Positions 8,558 to 18,108 of a stretch of DNA of 64,000 nucleotides are shown piece after piece. Source of the stretch: Pseudoduganella dura (GTDB taxonomy: Bacteria > Pseudomonadota > Gammaproteobacteria > Burkholderiales > Burkholderiaceae_D); NCBI RefSeq assembly GCF_009727155.1, contig NZ_WNWM01000002.1, positions 2,480,001 through 2,544,000 of the forward strand, in the 5' to 3' direction. Below the pieces are notes generated by a model. The model worked only from the letters and a program-made list of their open reading frames with translations, was not told the origin of the DNA and did no database searches. Within the stretch, counting starts at the first letter, position 1; each line of letters begins with the position of its first letter. The translations under genes were made by a program, and so were the position numbers.

Positions 8558-10348
8558 TTAGAACAGGTCGGCGTCCAGCGCCATCAGGTTCGATGCGCCC
8601 GAGCGTGCCTGGCGGATCAGCATTGCGGTTTCCGGATACAGGCGGCCGAAGTAGAAGCGCGCGGTCTGCAGCTTGGCTTCGTAGAACTTGTCGCCCGAAT
8701 CCTTCTTCTCCAGCGCGATCTTGGCCATCTGGGCGAAGAAGTAGGAGAACACCAGGTGGCCGGCAACGCGCAGGTAAGGCACGGCGGCGGCGCCCACTTC
8801 GTCCTGGTTCTGGAAGGCCTTCATGCCGATTTCCATCGTCAGCTTGGTGAGTTTCTCGCCCAGGTCGCCCAGCGGGGTGACGAATTCGGACATCGCTTCA
8901 TCGGTGCCGTTGTCTTCGACGAACGCGCGGATCTTCTCGCCGAACTTGCGCAGCTTCGAGCCGTTGTCCATCAGGATCTTGCGGCCCAGCAGGTCGAGCG
9001 ACTGGATGGTGTTCGTGCCTTCGTAGATCATGTTGATGCGGGCATCGCGCACATACTGCTCCATGCCCCATTCGGAGATGTAGCCGTGGCCGCCGAACAC
9101 CTGCATCGCTTCGGAGGTGGCGATCCAGCCGTTGTCGGTGATGAAGGCTTTCACGATCGGGGTCAGCAGCGCCACTTCGTCGCCGGCTTCCTTGCGCACT
9201 TCCTCGTCGGGGTGGTTCAGTTCGCGGTCGATCTGCAGGGCCACGTAGCTGGTCAGCGCGCGGGCGCCTTCGGCGAACGCTTTCGCCGTCAGCAGCATGC
9301 GGCGCACGTCCGGGTGCACGATGATCGGGTCGGCTGGCTTTTCAGGGGCCTTGGCGCCGGACAGCGAGCGCATCTGCAGGCGGTCTTTCGCGTAGACCAG
9401 CGCGTTCTGGTACGCCACTTCGGTCAGGCCCAGCGACTGCATGCCCACGCCCAGGCGGGCCGCGTTCATGAACACGAACATGGCGTTCAGGCCCTTGTTC
9501 GGCTGGCCGATGATCCAGCCTTTCGCGCCGTCCAGGTTCATCTGGCAGGTGGAGTTGCCGTGGATGCCCATCTTTTCTTCGATGGCGCCGCAGAAGATCG
9601 GGTTGCGCTCGCCGATGCCGCCATCGGCCGTGGGCAGGAACTTCGGCACCAGGAACAGCGAGATGCCTTTCGAGCCTTCCGGTGCGTCCGGCACGCGGGC
9701 CAGCACCAGGTGCAGGATGTTTTCGGACATGTCGTGCTCGCCGGCCGAGATGAAGATCTTGTTGCCGGTGATGGTCCAGGAGCCGTCGTCGTTCGGCAGC
9801 GCCTTCGAGCGCAGCAGGCCCAGGTCGGTGCCGCAGTGCGGCTCGGTCAGGCACATCGTGCCGGTCCACTCGCCGGACACCAGTTTCGGCAGGTAGGTCT
9901 TCTTCTGCTCGTCGGTGCCGTGTTCCTTCAGGCACTCGTACGCGCCATGCGACAGGCCCGGGTACATCGTCCATGCCTGGTTCGACGAGTTCAGCATCTC
10001 GTAGAACGAATTGTTCAGCACCACCGGCAGGCCCTGGCCGCCGTATTCGGGATCGCATGCCAGCGCCGCCCAGCCGCCTTTTACGTACTGCTTGTACGCT
10101 TCCTTGTAGCCCTTCGGCGTGGTCACGGTCTGCGCCGCGGCGTCGTGGTGGCAGCCTTCGCGGTCGCCGGAGTGGTTCAGCGGGAACAGCACTTCGGACG
10201 TGAACTTCGCGCCTTCTTCCAGCACCGCGTTGATGATGTCGGCATCGGTTTCGGCGTGGGCCGGCAGTTCCTTGAGCTGCTCTTCAACCTTCAGGAACTC
10301 ATGCAGAACGAATTGCATATCCCGGATTGGCGCGACGTATTGACCCAT
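8558..10348 (-). CDS. acyl-CoA dehydrogenase (FadE role)
   Basis: A 596-residue FAD enzyme predicted to make the first oxidation of acyl-CoA, passing electrons to ETF. Visible features are the N-terminal domain, the middle domain (MCLTEPHCGTDLGLLRSKA, ITGNKIFISAGEHDM), the C-terminal helical domain (QVFGGHGYISEWGMEQYVRD, IYEGTNTIQSLDLLGRK) and an extra C-terminal region typical of the roughly 590-residue long-chain/aryl-acyl subfamily. The start follows CAGGAGATAAAC. It is the first structural gene after tetR. Confidence 0.92.
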   Translation of the reverse strand: MGQYVAPIRDMQFVLHEFLKVEEQLKELPAHAETDADIINAVLEEGAKFTSEVLFPLNHSGDREGCHHDAAAQTVTTPKGYKEAYKQYVKGGWAALACDPEYGGQGLPVVLNNSFYEMLNSSNQAWTMYPGLSHGAYECLKEHGTDEQKKTYLPKLVSGEWTGTMCLTEPHCGTDLGLLRSKALPNDDGSWTITGNKIFISAGEHDMSENILHLVLARVPDAPEGSKGISLFLVPKFLPTADGGIGERNPIFCGAIEEKMGIHGNSTCQMNLDGAKGWIIGQPNKGLNAMFVFMNAARLGVGMQSLGLTEVAYQNALVYAKDRLQMRSLSGAKAPEKPADPIIVHPDVRRMLLTAKAFAEGARALTSYVALQIDRELNHPDEEVRKEAGDEVALLTPIVKAFITDNGWIATSEAMQVFGGHGYISEWGMEQYVRDARINMIYEGTNTIQSLDLLGRKILMDNGSKLRKFGEKIRAFVEDNGTDEAMSEFVTPLGDLGEKLTKLTMEIGMKAFQNQDEVGAAAVPYLRVAGHLVFSYFFAQMAKIALEKKDSGDKFYEAKLQTARFYFGRLYPETAMLIRQARSGASNLMALDADLF

Positions 10349-10385
10349 GTTTATCTCCTGCGACTAACGCTTTGTGTGATTGGTT

Positions 10386-10404
10386 GCCGGCCTTGCGGGC
10401 CGGC
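10386..10404. other. hairpin between tetR and the acyl-CoA dehydrogenase gene
   Basis: A 7-bp stem GCCGGCC/GGCCGGC with a TTGCG loop lies between the tetR stop and the acyl-CoA dehydrogenase start. No T-tract follows on the operon strand, so it is probably a processing or attenuation point rather than a full terminator. Confidence 0.4.
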
Positions 10405-10437
10405 GATTGATATGACTGTTAATGCAAAACCGGTGAA

Positions 10438-11061
10438 TCAGGACTGATAACTTTCGACCAGGCGGTTGAAGCCCACCGTGGCCCGCTCGACCGCCCCGGG
10501 AATGCGCAGGAAGCGGGCATCGTGATGCACGGCCAGGATCAGGCCATACATCTCGTACACCAGTTGCTGCGCATCCGTGTCCGCCTTCAGGTGGCCGCAT
10601 TCGATCGCCTGCTGCGTGGCGCGCAGCAGCGCTCCCTGCCAGGCGCCGACCATCGTCACCAGCGCCTCGCGGATCGGGCCCGGACGGTCGTCATACTCGA
10701 CGGCGCCGCTGATGTAGATGCAGCCGGATGCGATCTCGACCGATACGCGCTTGACCCAGTGCGCGAACATCGTCTTCAGGCGTGGCAGGCCGCGCGCTTC
10801 CTTGATGCTGGGGTAAAACACTTCTTGTTCGAAACGGCGGTGGTAGAGCTTCAGCACTTCCAGCTGTAAATCTTCACGCGAGCCAAAGTGGGCGAATACG
10901 CCGGATTTACTCATGTTCATCCGGTCCGCCAGCAGGCCGATGGTCAGCCCTTCCAGCCCATCGCGGCTGGCAAGGTCCAACGCCACGTCGAGGATGGCGG
11001 CGCGGGTCATTTCGCCCTTGCGCATGAATTTTGTCGAGGTGTTAATGGCTAAAGTGCTCAC
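10438..11061 (-). CDS. TetR-family regulator of the fad operon
   Basis: A 207-residue TetR repressor. The helix-turn-helix lies near residues 15-60 (TRAAILDVALDLASRDGLEGL, LADRMNMSKSGVFAHFGSRE), followed by a helical ligand domain (EASGCIYISGAVEYDDRPG). It is the first gene of the beta-oxidation operon, and a TetR-style palindrome overlaps its promoter, so an acyl-CoA-responsive repressor (FadP/PsrA role) is likely. The chosen start is GTG at 11061; ATG at 11025 is the alternative. A frame to 11175 is excluded because it begins upstream of the predicted transcription start. Confidence 0.85.
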   Translation of the reverse strand: MSTLAINTSTKFMRKGEMTRAAILDVALDLASRDGLEGLTIGLLADRMNMSKSGVFAHFGSREDLQLEVLKLYHRRFEQEVFYPSIKEARGLPRLKTMFAHWVKRVSVEIASGCIYISGAVEYDDRPGPIREALVTMVGAWQGALLRATQQAIECGHLKADTDAQQLVYEMYGLILAVHHDARFLRIPGAVERATVGFNRLVESYQS

Positions 11062-11133
11062 TTTGGCATCCGGCTTCGGGAGAGATAGGAACTCCGATTC
11101 TCCCTCGGCACATTTGCTTCGTGTGAAAAAAAT

Positions 11134-11175
11134 TACGAACGCTCGTACTATTATCCAGGGCCGGATAAATGTCAA
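11134..11175 (-). promoter_or_regulatory. promoter and TetR operator of the tetR-fad operon
   Basis: Reading the minus strand, a perfect -35 TTGACA (11170-11175) is followed after 16 bases by a weaker -10 (TAATAG, 11148-11153). Directly downstream, over the expected +1, is the 14-bp near-palindrome TACGAACGCTCGTA (11134-11147, one mismatched pair). A repressor bound there would block initiation. It resembles sites of TetR beta-oxidation regulators; its use here is inferred. Confidence 0.65.
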
Positions 11176-11295
11176 ACGGGATCGTTAGAGGTGGCGTTCT
11201 ATTTTGCACCCGGCGTTGCGCGCGGGGGTTGACAGGGGATTTGGCGATGGAAGAACGAGTTGGCATTACCGCTACAGGTGCGCCGGCGGCACACC

Positions 11296-11348
11296 GGTGT
11301 CAGACGCCATTTCCGGGGAAATTCACCCCGGAAATGGTGCCGGACACC
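11296..11348. repeat. 53-bp foldback element
   Basis: Two 23-bp arms (11296-11318 and 11326-11348) pair with three mismatches around a 7-base loop. The outer 13 bases of the arms, GGTGTCAGACGCC and GGTGCCGGACACC, are themselves dyads of the GGNGTCNGACNCC class seen elsewhere in the window. It lies downstream of hslR and may serve as its 3' end. Nothing else is seen in 11176-11371. Confidence 0.7.
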
Positions 11349-11371
11349 TGGCTTTCTTGCATCACGGGTGC

Positions 11372-11752
11372 TTATTCGCCGTGGTTGAAGCGTTCGTGCT
11401 CGCGCCGGTCACGCTTCGTCGGGCGCCCCTTGATGTCGGCCGCCGGTTCATGGAACAGCTTGCGCCGCTCCGATTCCTTGACGCGCCGGGCGATCGATTC
11501 CTCGCTTTCCTCGTACAGCGTGCGGGCGATCGGCGCGCCCTGCCGCTGGTCGGAGAGCCCGACCACGAGAATGTCCCACTCGTCCGAGCCATTGTCGATA
11601 TGGAGCTTTTCGCCAAGCTTGACGAGACGCGCCGGCTTCACCCGGTCGCCGTTGACCTTGACCTTGCCGCTGTCGATCGCGTCGATGGCCAGGTTGCGCG
11701 TCTTGAAGAAGCGGGCGGCCCACAGCCATTTGTCGATCCTTACGTTATCCAT
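11372..11752 (-). CDS. hslR: S4-domain RNA-binding heat-shock protein (Hsp15)
   Basis: A 126-residue Hsp15 homologue. The S4 RNA-binding domain occupies residues 3-60 (VRIDKWLWAARFFKTRNLA, GKVKVNGDRVKPARLVKLGE). The C-terminal tail is very basic (GRPTKRDRREHERF). In E. coli Hsp15 rescues stalled 50S subunits carrying nascent chains. The length matches the family. It sits 21 bp after clsB on the same strand. Confidence 0.9.
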   Translation of the reverse strand: MDNVRIDKWLWAARFFKTRNLAIDAIDSGKVKVNGDRVKPARLVKLGEKLHIDNGSDEWDILVVGLSDQRQGAPIARTLYEESEESIARRVKESERRKLFHEPAADIKGRPTKRDRREHERFNHGE

Positions 11753-11773
11753 TGCTTATCAATCCTTCCTTCT

Positions 11774-12943
11774 TCAAGCGTACTTTCCCGGCGCAAAAAT
11801 GCGCATCAGCGTGCGGTACACCACGTAGGCGATCTCGTAGCCGATGCGGCGGAAGTGGCCGACGTGTTCGTATTCGTGGGCATGGATTTCCACGCCTTCG
11901 GTGATCGCCACCTCGATCTGCCCCCGCAGGCTCTTGGCAAAGGCGGCATCCTTGATCACGACATTCGCTTCCTGGTTCAGGAACAGGCTCAATCCGTCCA
12001 CGTTGGAAGAACCGACCGTGGCCCATTCATCGTCGATGACGGCCACCTTCGCGTGGAGCTGGGTCTTGTGATATTCCACCAGCCGCACTCCGGACGCAAG
12101 CAGCTTCGGATAAAACGAGTGCGCCACCGCATCCTGCAGCCAGTGTTCGCCCACGCCGATCAGCAGGATCACCTCGACGCCCCGCTGCGCCGTCTGCGAC
12201 AGCGCGCGCCGGAACTTGCGGCCCGGCGCGAAGTACGGGTTCGCCAGCAGCACGCTCTTCTTCGCGCGCCCCAGCGCTTTCAGGTAGGCTTTCTGGATGG
12301 TATGGCGGTTGCGCAGGTTGTCGCGCACCACGAAGCCGGCCTGCACGGTGGTGCTGGCTTCGACGGCGGCCTGGTTGGCGCGCCGCGTTTCCTTGTACAG
12401 GCCGATCCGCTCCGTCAGCGGCATCTTGCCCAGGCGCCGCCATTGGGCCACGGCTTCGCGGTGGATGCTCGCCACCAGCGGCCCCTTCACCGCCACGGCG
12501 AAATCCCAGCGGGGTGCCGAAAGGCTGATGTTGTGGTCGTAGTCGCAGAACATGTCGTCGTTGATGTTGATGCCGCCCACGAAGGCGATGCAGCGGTCGA
12601 CGACGCAGATCTTGCGGTGCGTGCGCGTGATGCCGCGCCTGAACCATGGATTGAAGATACGGTGCTCGACCCCCGCCGCGAGCGCCTGCGCATGCATGCG
12701 CTGCACCCGCCCGGCGCCCGTGCCGAACCAGTCGGTGATCATGCGCACCGTAACGCCCCTCTGCGCCGCCCGCATCAGCGCGGCCAGCACGGCCTGCCCC
12801 GTTTCATCGTCCGCGAAGATATAGGTCTCGAAATAGACGTCGTACTGCGCGGCATCGATTGCTTCCATCAGTGCCGGGAAGAATTCGGTGCCGCAGTGCA
12901 GGAGTTTCACTTCGTTGTCGGCGATGAAATCGACGGATCGCAT
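11774..12943 (-). CDS. clsB: cardiolipin synthase B (phospholipase D family)
   Basis: A 389-residue phospholipase D superfamily enzyme predicted to make cardiolipin from phosphatidylglycerol at the inner membrane. Both HKD motifs are present: THRKICVVDRCIAFVGG in the first half and LHAKVAVIDDEWATVGSSN in the second. The length is close to E. coli ClsB (YbhO). It begins 4 bp after the EEP-family gene; E. coli also pairs ybhP with clsB, which supports the assignment. Confidence 0.9.
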   Translation of the reverse strand: MRSVDFIADNEVKLLHCGTEFFPALMEAIDAAQYDVYFETYIFADDETGQAVLAALMRAAQRGVTVRMITDWFGTGAGRVQRMHAQALAAGVEHRIFNPWFRRGITRTHRKICVVDRCIAFVGGININDDMFCDYDHNISLSAPRWDFAVAVKGPLVASIHREAVAQWRRLGKMPLTERIGLYKETRRANQAAVEASTTVQAGFVVRDNLRNRHTIQKAYLKALGRAKKSVLLANPYFAPGRKFRRALSQTAQRGVEVILLIGVGEHWLQDAVAHSFYPKLLASGVRLVEYHKTQLHAKVAVIDDEWATVGSSNVDGLSLFLNQEANVVIKDAAFAKSLRGQIEVAITEGVEIHAHEYEHVGHFRRIGYEIAYVVYRTLMRIFAPGKYA

Positions 12944-12947
12944 AACG

Positions 12948-13757
12948 CTATAGCAGTTTCAGGGTAGCGACGAGCGGCGCGTGATCCGACAGTTTCGCCC
13001 AGATCGGGCCATGCAGGACCTGCGCCGATTCTACCTCGAAGCCGCGCACGTAGATACGATCCAGGCGGAAGAAAGGCAAGGCGGATGGGAAGGTGCGGGC
13101 CGGACGAAGCGCCGACTGCCTCCGGGCCAGGGTACGGACCAGGTCGCCCAGGCTGGAGCCCGCGCCGACTTCGTCGAAGACCTCGACCACTCCCAGCGCC
13201 TTGCGCAGTTTGGCGCTCAGCGTGTTGCGCCAGTCGTTGAAATCGCCGGCGATGATCACCGGCTCGTTATTGGGTGCGGACAGCTTGACCGCTTCGATCA
13301 GCGCCTCCACCTGCCGCACGCGGCTGCGTTCGAACAGGCCGAGGTGGATCACGTAGCAATGCACATTCCCTTTCGGCGTTTCGACGACCGAATGCAGGAT
13401 GCCGCGCGCTTCGTACGCATGGTCGGAAACATCGGTGTTCGTCCATTTCGCGATCGGATAGGCCGACAGCAGCGCGTTGCCATGGTGACCATGGTCGTAC
13501 TGCGCATTCAGCCCATAGACGGACTGGTGCGATTCGCCCGCGAAGAATTCGTGCTGGCCGCCTCCCGGCCAGTGCTTGGCGCCGTGATGCTCCTCGCCGA
13601 AGCGGGCGGCAATCCGGTCATGCTGGCCCTGCACTTCCTGCAGGAAGATCAGGTCGGCTTCGAAAGCCGCGATGGCCTGCTTGAGCGCCAGCACCCGCGG
13701 CTTGCTGCGGTAGGAAACGCCCTTGTGGATATTGTAGGTGGCGACTTTGATCTTCAT
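12948..13757 (-). CDS. endonuclease/exonuclease/phosphatase family protein (YbhP-like)
   Basis: A 269-residue EEP-fold protein. Motifs are the N-terminal VATYNIHKG, the metal-binding FLQEVQG, the central GDFNDWRN and the terminal SDHAPLVATL, so the catalytic set looks complete. The substrate is unknown (DNA, or a phosphoester/phospholipid). There is no signal peptide. It sits directly upstream of clsB, as ybhP does in E. coli, suggesting a membrane-lipid link. Confidence 0.85.
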   Translation of the reverse strand: MKIKVATYNIHKGVSYRSKPRVLALKQAIAAFEADLIFLQEVQGQHDRIAARFGEEHHGAKHWPGGGQHEFFAGESHQSVYGLNAQYDHGHHGNALLSAYPIAKWTNTDVSDHAYEARGILHSVVETPKGNVHCYVIHLGLFERSRVRQVEALIEAVKLSAPNNEPVIIAGDFNDWRNTLSAKLRKALGVVEVFDEVGAGSSLGDLVRTLARRQSALRPARTFPSALPFFRLDRIYVRGFEVESAQVLHGPIWAKLSDHAPLVATLKLL

Positions 13758-13937
13758 GAAACCATTCTAGCCCCAACCGTGTTCTTTGATCGCGGGCAAT
13801 CGTGCGCGAGGGACACGATTGGGCACGCCGGGCCGCCGATCCCCCCAGTGTACTCCGACATCGGGCCTTCCTGCCCAGCCTGATGCAATTGTGTACCCTG
13901 CGCACATAAAATTGCTGCCGATCGCCGGGCAATCGCC

Positions 13938-13971
13938 TATAGTCTGATCAACAGAGGAACCTTCAGGTTCC
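13938..13971 (+). promoter_or_regulatory. -10 box and 5'-UTR hairpin of the small exported protein gene
   Basis: TATAGT at 13938-13943 is a reasonable -10; the -35 is weak. The transcript would start with a short stem (GGAACC/GGTTCC, loop TTCA, 13956-13971), followed by the ribosome site GGGAGATGAT. The remainder of 13758-14000 shows nothing else. Confidence 0.4.
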
Positions 13972-14000
13972 CATGACAACCGATGTGAAAGGGAGATGAT

Positions 14001-14423
14001 ATGGCGATCGGGACTTTCTGCACGACTCTCTGCACTGCCCTGGCCACGCTGGCGGCAGTCCCTGCATGGGCTTCCGGGCCCGCGCCAGCTCCGCACGCGG
14101 CAATTGCCGCCACCACGGGCGACGCATACCGCAATCTCGTCACACCCCGGCAGTTCGCCGAACGCACGGTGCTCGATACCACGACATTCGACCTGGCCGG
14201 CAGGCCGGCCATGCTGGTGCCGCCAGCGCTGCCGGGCACCGACGGCAGCGCCGATCCGGTAACGCAATTCTGGCAGACGGCTACCGGCGGCACGGCGTCG
14301 CACCCTTACGGCCCGGAAGAACTCCAGCCTGCGCCGGAAACCGGCAACCTGCCGCTGCTCGGCGCGGCCGCCATTGCGCTGCTGGTGGCGCAGTTGCGGC
14401 GATCGCGCTGGCCCACGGTGTAA
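14001..14423 (+). CDS. small exported protein with a PEP-CTERM-like tail
   Basis: A 140-residue protein I do not recognise by family. It has a signal peptide (cleavage near ALA/PAWA, about residue 24), a short Ala/Pro/Thr-rich body, and a tripartite C-terminus: PAPETGN, a hydrophobic stretch (LPLLGAAAIALLVAQL) and basic residues (RRSR). This has the layout of a sortase or exosortase signal, with PET in place of PEP. It may be a divergent PEP-CTERM substrate or a simple tail-anchored protein. The ribosome site (GGGAGATGAT) is strong. Confidence 0.65.
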   Translation: MAIGTFCTTLCTALATLAAVPAWASGPAPAPHAAIAATTGDAYRNLVTPRQFAERTVLDTTTFDLAGRPAMLVPPALPGTDGSADPVTQFWQTATGGTASHPYGPEELQPAPETGNLPLLGAAAIALLVAQLRRSRWPTV

Positions 14424-14446
14424 CGATCCCGGTGTAACAGCCTCGG

Positions 14447-14905
14447 TCAGCGGCCCAGCACCCGGGGAAGCTGCAGCAGCGCTTCGGCATTCGACGCGCT
14501 GAAGCACTTGTCCGCCGCCTCGAGATGGGGCAGCCACACATAGGCGGTGTGCTCGCGCGGCGCCAGCGTGACGGGAATGTCGCGCGGCACTTCCACGCTG
14601 AACACGTGCTCGGTGTTGTGCGTCACGCCGGGCGCATAGCGGTGGCGCCAGACCGGGTAGATTTCGTACACGTTCGACAGGTGCCAGTCGCGCAGCGCAA
14701 TGCGTTCGCCATCGGCCGCGATGCCGGTTTCCTCGAACAGTTCGCGGGCGGCGGTCGCGAGCAGGGGCTCGTCCACGGCGTCCAGCGAGCCGGTCACCGA
14801 CTGCCAGAAACCAGGATTGCCGGCGCGTTCGATCAACAGCACCTGCAGGTCGGCCGTGTGGATGACGACCAGGACGGATTCGGGGATTTTGTGAGTTTTT
14901 TGCAT
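14447..14905 (-). CDS. nudB: dihydroneopterin triphosphate diphosphatase (Nudix)
   Basis: A 152-residue Nudix hydrolase predicted to remove pyrophosphate from dihydroneopterin triphosphate in folate synthesis. The Nudix box is GSLDAVDEPLLATAARELFEETGI over two segments (about residues 39-62), with one extra residue between the leading Gly and the first Glu. Its place directly after aspS matches the E. coli aspS-nudB arrangement. A strong terminator separates the two here, so nudB may be read only by read-through or from its own promoter. Confidence 0.85.
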   Translation of the reverse strand: MQKTHKIPESVLVVIHTADLQVLLIERAGNPGFWQSVTGSLDAVDEPLLATAARELFEETGIAADGERIALRDWHLSNVYEIYPVWRHRYAPGVTHNTEHVFSVEVPRDIPVTLAPREHTAYVWLPHLEAADKCFSASNAEALLQLPRVLGR

Positions 14906-14923
14906 ATTTCCGGCAAATCAGGC

Positions 14924-14948
14924 GGAAAAAAAGGCGCCAGAGCGCCTT
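14924..14948 (-). terminator. rho-independent terminator downstream of aspS
   Basis: On the minus strand, stem AAGGCGC/GCGCCTT (14942-14948 with 14931-14937) and a 4-base loop are followed by a run of seven T (A-run 14926-14932). This is a canonical intrinsic terminator lying only 18 bp before the nudB start codon. Confidence 0.75.
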
Positions 14949-14966
14949 AGGATATACAACGTTGAG

Positions 14967-15099
14967 GGACCTCGAGAAACCGTAGCGAGCGGCGTCAGGT
15001 CTGGTCGAGACGCGCAGCCGTATGTCGATACGGCCGGTCCGCCGGAGCGGAGCATCGCAGACCGGAGCTGGCGTCGCGCAGTAGGTTTATCGAGTGTCC
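14967..15099. repeat. 133-bp imperfect foldback downstream of aspS
   Basis: The outer 40 bases of each side (starting GGACCTCGAGAAACC and ending GGTTTATCGAGTGTCC) are imperfect reverse complements. The interior holds further small stems, such as CCGTAT/ATACGG at 15018-15033. It begins immediately after the aspS stop codon. The architecture looks like a mobile palindromic repeat or a structured RNA. Copy number in the genome is unknown. Confidence 0.6.
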
Positions 15100-16905
<1,806 letters not shown>

Positions 16906-16949
16906 AATTGATTCTCGTTCAGGTTGAATTGGTGTTGTCACTCGGGCGC

Positions 16950-17546
16950 TTACTCAGGAGCAACCACGCCCATCGACACAATGTATTTCAGGGCGGCGTC
17001 GACGGTCATGTCGAGCTCCACCACGTTTTCGCGCGCCATCATCAGGAAGAAGCCGGAGGTCGGGTTCGGCGTCGTCGGCACATACACGCTGACATAGTCT
17101 CCCACCAGGTGGTTTTTGACGTCGCCACCGGGAGTCCCGGTCAGGAACCCGATCGTGTACGAGTTCGCGTGCGGGTAAGGGATCAGCACGGCCTTGCGGA
17201 ACGCGTTGCCGGACGACGAGAACAGCGTGTCCGACACCTGCTTCACGCTGCCGTACAGCGAGCTGACGACGGGAATGCGGTGCAGCAGCTTTTCCCACAG
17301 CTTCAGCACGTAGTTGCCGATGAGGTTGTTGGCCAGCAGGCCGACGACGAACACGATGAGGATGGTCAGGATCGCGCCGAAGCCGGGGATCTCGAACCCG
17401 ACCAGCGTGCGCGGCTGCCAGCGCTCGGGCACGAACAGCAGCGACTGGTCCAGCGTGCCGATGATGATGTTCAGCACCCACGCCGTGATGGCGAGCGGCA
17501 CCAGCACCAGCAGCCCCGTCAGGAAGCACTTGCGGATCGTGTTCAT
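16950..17546 (-). CDS. DUF502 membrane protein
   Basis: A 198-residue membrane protein with two N-terminal helices ([20 protein letters not shown] and [20 protein letters not shown]) and a soluble C-terminal domain ([41 protein letters not shown]). Function is unknown. DUF502 genes commonly sit next to fmdB and aspS in betaproteobacteria, as here. The start MNTIRK at 17546 lies just 7 bp after the fmdB stop; a frame reaching 17702 would overlap fmdB and is Arg/Pro-rich. Confidence 0.88.
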   Translation of the reverse strand: MNTIRKCFLTGLLVLVPLAITAWVLNIIIGTLDQSLLFVPERWQPRTLVGFEIPGFGAILTILIVFVVGLLANNLIGNYVLKLWEKLLHRIPVVSSLYGSVKQVSDTLFSSSGNAFRKAVLIPYPHANSYTIGFLTGTPGGDVKNHLVGDYVSVYVPTTPNPTSGFFLMMARENVVELDMTVDAALKYIVSMGVVAPE

Positions 17547-17553
17547 CGGCGCC

Positions 17554-17877
17554 TTACTTCTTGTCACCGGAACCGGTGGCAGGCGCCACGGTCGGGGACG
17601 CGGCGGGCGCGGCAGGGGTCGCGGCGGACGACGATTCGGCTTTCGACCCGTCGGCCTTTGCCGCACCGCCGGCCACGCCGGTGGCTGGCGCATTGCCGCC
17701 ACGGAAATCGGTCACGTACCAGCCCGTGCCTTTCAGTTGGAACCCGGCCGCGGTCAGCTGCTTCTTGAAGGTGGACTTGCCGCAGGAAGGGCATTCCGTG
17801 AGCTGCGGATCGGAGATCTTCTGCAGCACATCCTTGGCAAAGCCACATTCCTCGCAGCGGTAGGCATAGATAGGCAT
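17554..17877 (-). CDS. FmdB-family zinc ribbon protein
   Basis: A 107-residue putative regulatory protein. A CxxC...CxxC zinc ribbon lies in residues 1-45 (MPIYAYRCEECGFAKD and LTECPSCGKSTFKKQLTAAG). The C-terminal half is a low-complexity Ala/Ser/Pro tail. The family was named for a formamidase-linked regulator, but its true role is unsettled. It heads the fmdB-DUF502-aspS cluster. Confidence 0.88.
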   Translation of the reverse strand: MPIYAYRCEECGFAKDVLQKISDPQLTECPSCGKSTFKKQLTAAGFQLKGTGWYVTDFRGGNAPATGVAGGAAKADGSKAESSSAATPAAPAASPTVAPATGSGDKK

Positions 17878-18044
17878 CTGTTACTCCGCAAAAAACATCA
17901 AAAACCCTGAATTATAAGTGCTTTTGCGGACACAGCCTCAAATGCCGTGAGGAAAATCGGTGACAGCCATGGTTTTCCGGGATATTCCGGATGACGGGAA
18001 GGTCCGCCGCGGCGGCTTGCCACCGCGTCACACCCCGGCTTCCA

Positions 18045-18099
18045 TCACGGTCGAGCCCATGTCATGGGGTCAGGCCCCTTGACACGGGCTCGACCGTGA
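18045..18099. repeat. 55-bp foldback with GGGGTC core
   Basis: Twenty-base arms (18045-18064 and 18080-18099) match with one mismatch. The loop holds the 13-mer GGGGTCAGGCCCC (18066-18078), a near-palindrome of the GGNGTCNGACNCC class. It follows the methyltransferase gene stop and precedes fmdB, so it may form the 3' end of the ubi transcript. Nothing else is seen in 17878-18108. Confidence 0.7.
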
Positions 18100-18108
18100 A
18101 ATGCCGCA

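Noticed and set aside
6312..8561. A 749-codon open frame antisense to the FadB-like gene.
   Set aside because: Its product is His/Arg/Gln-rich with no domain; it is a by-product of GC-rich codon bias opposite a clear enzyme gene.
13902..13915. A second sigma-54-like site (GCAC...TTGC) before the small exported protein gene.
   Set aside because: The GG doublet is missing and the spacing is one base too long; a sigma-70-type -10 is nearer.
15018..15033. A tRNA-like fold in the foldback after aspS.
   Set aside because: No anticodon arm, T-arm consensus or CCA could be assembled; only simple stems are visible.
17546..17702. An N-terminal extension of the DUF502 protein.
   Set aside because: It overlaps fmdB, is Arg/Pro-rich, and family members start at MNTIRK.
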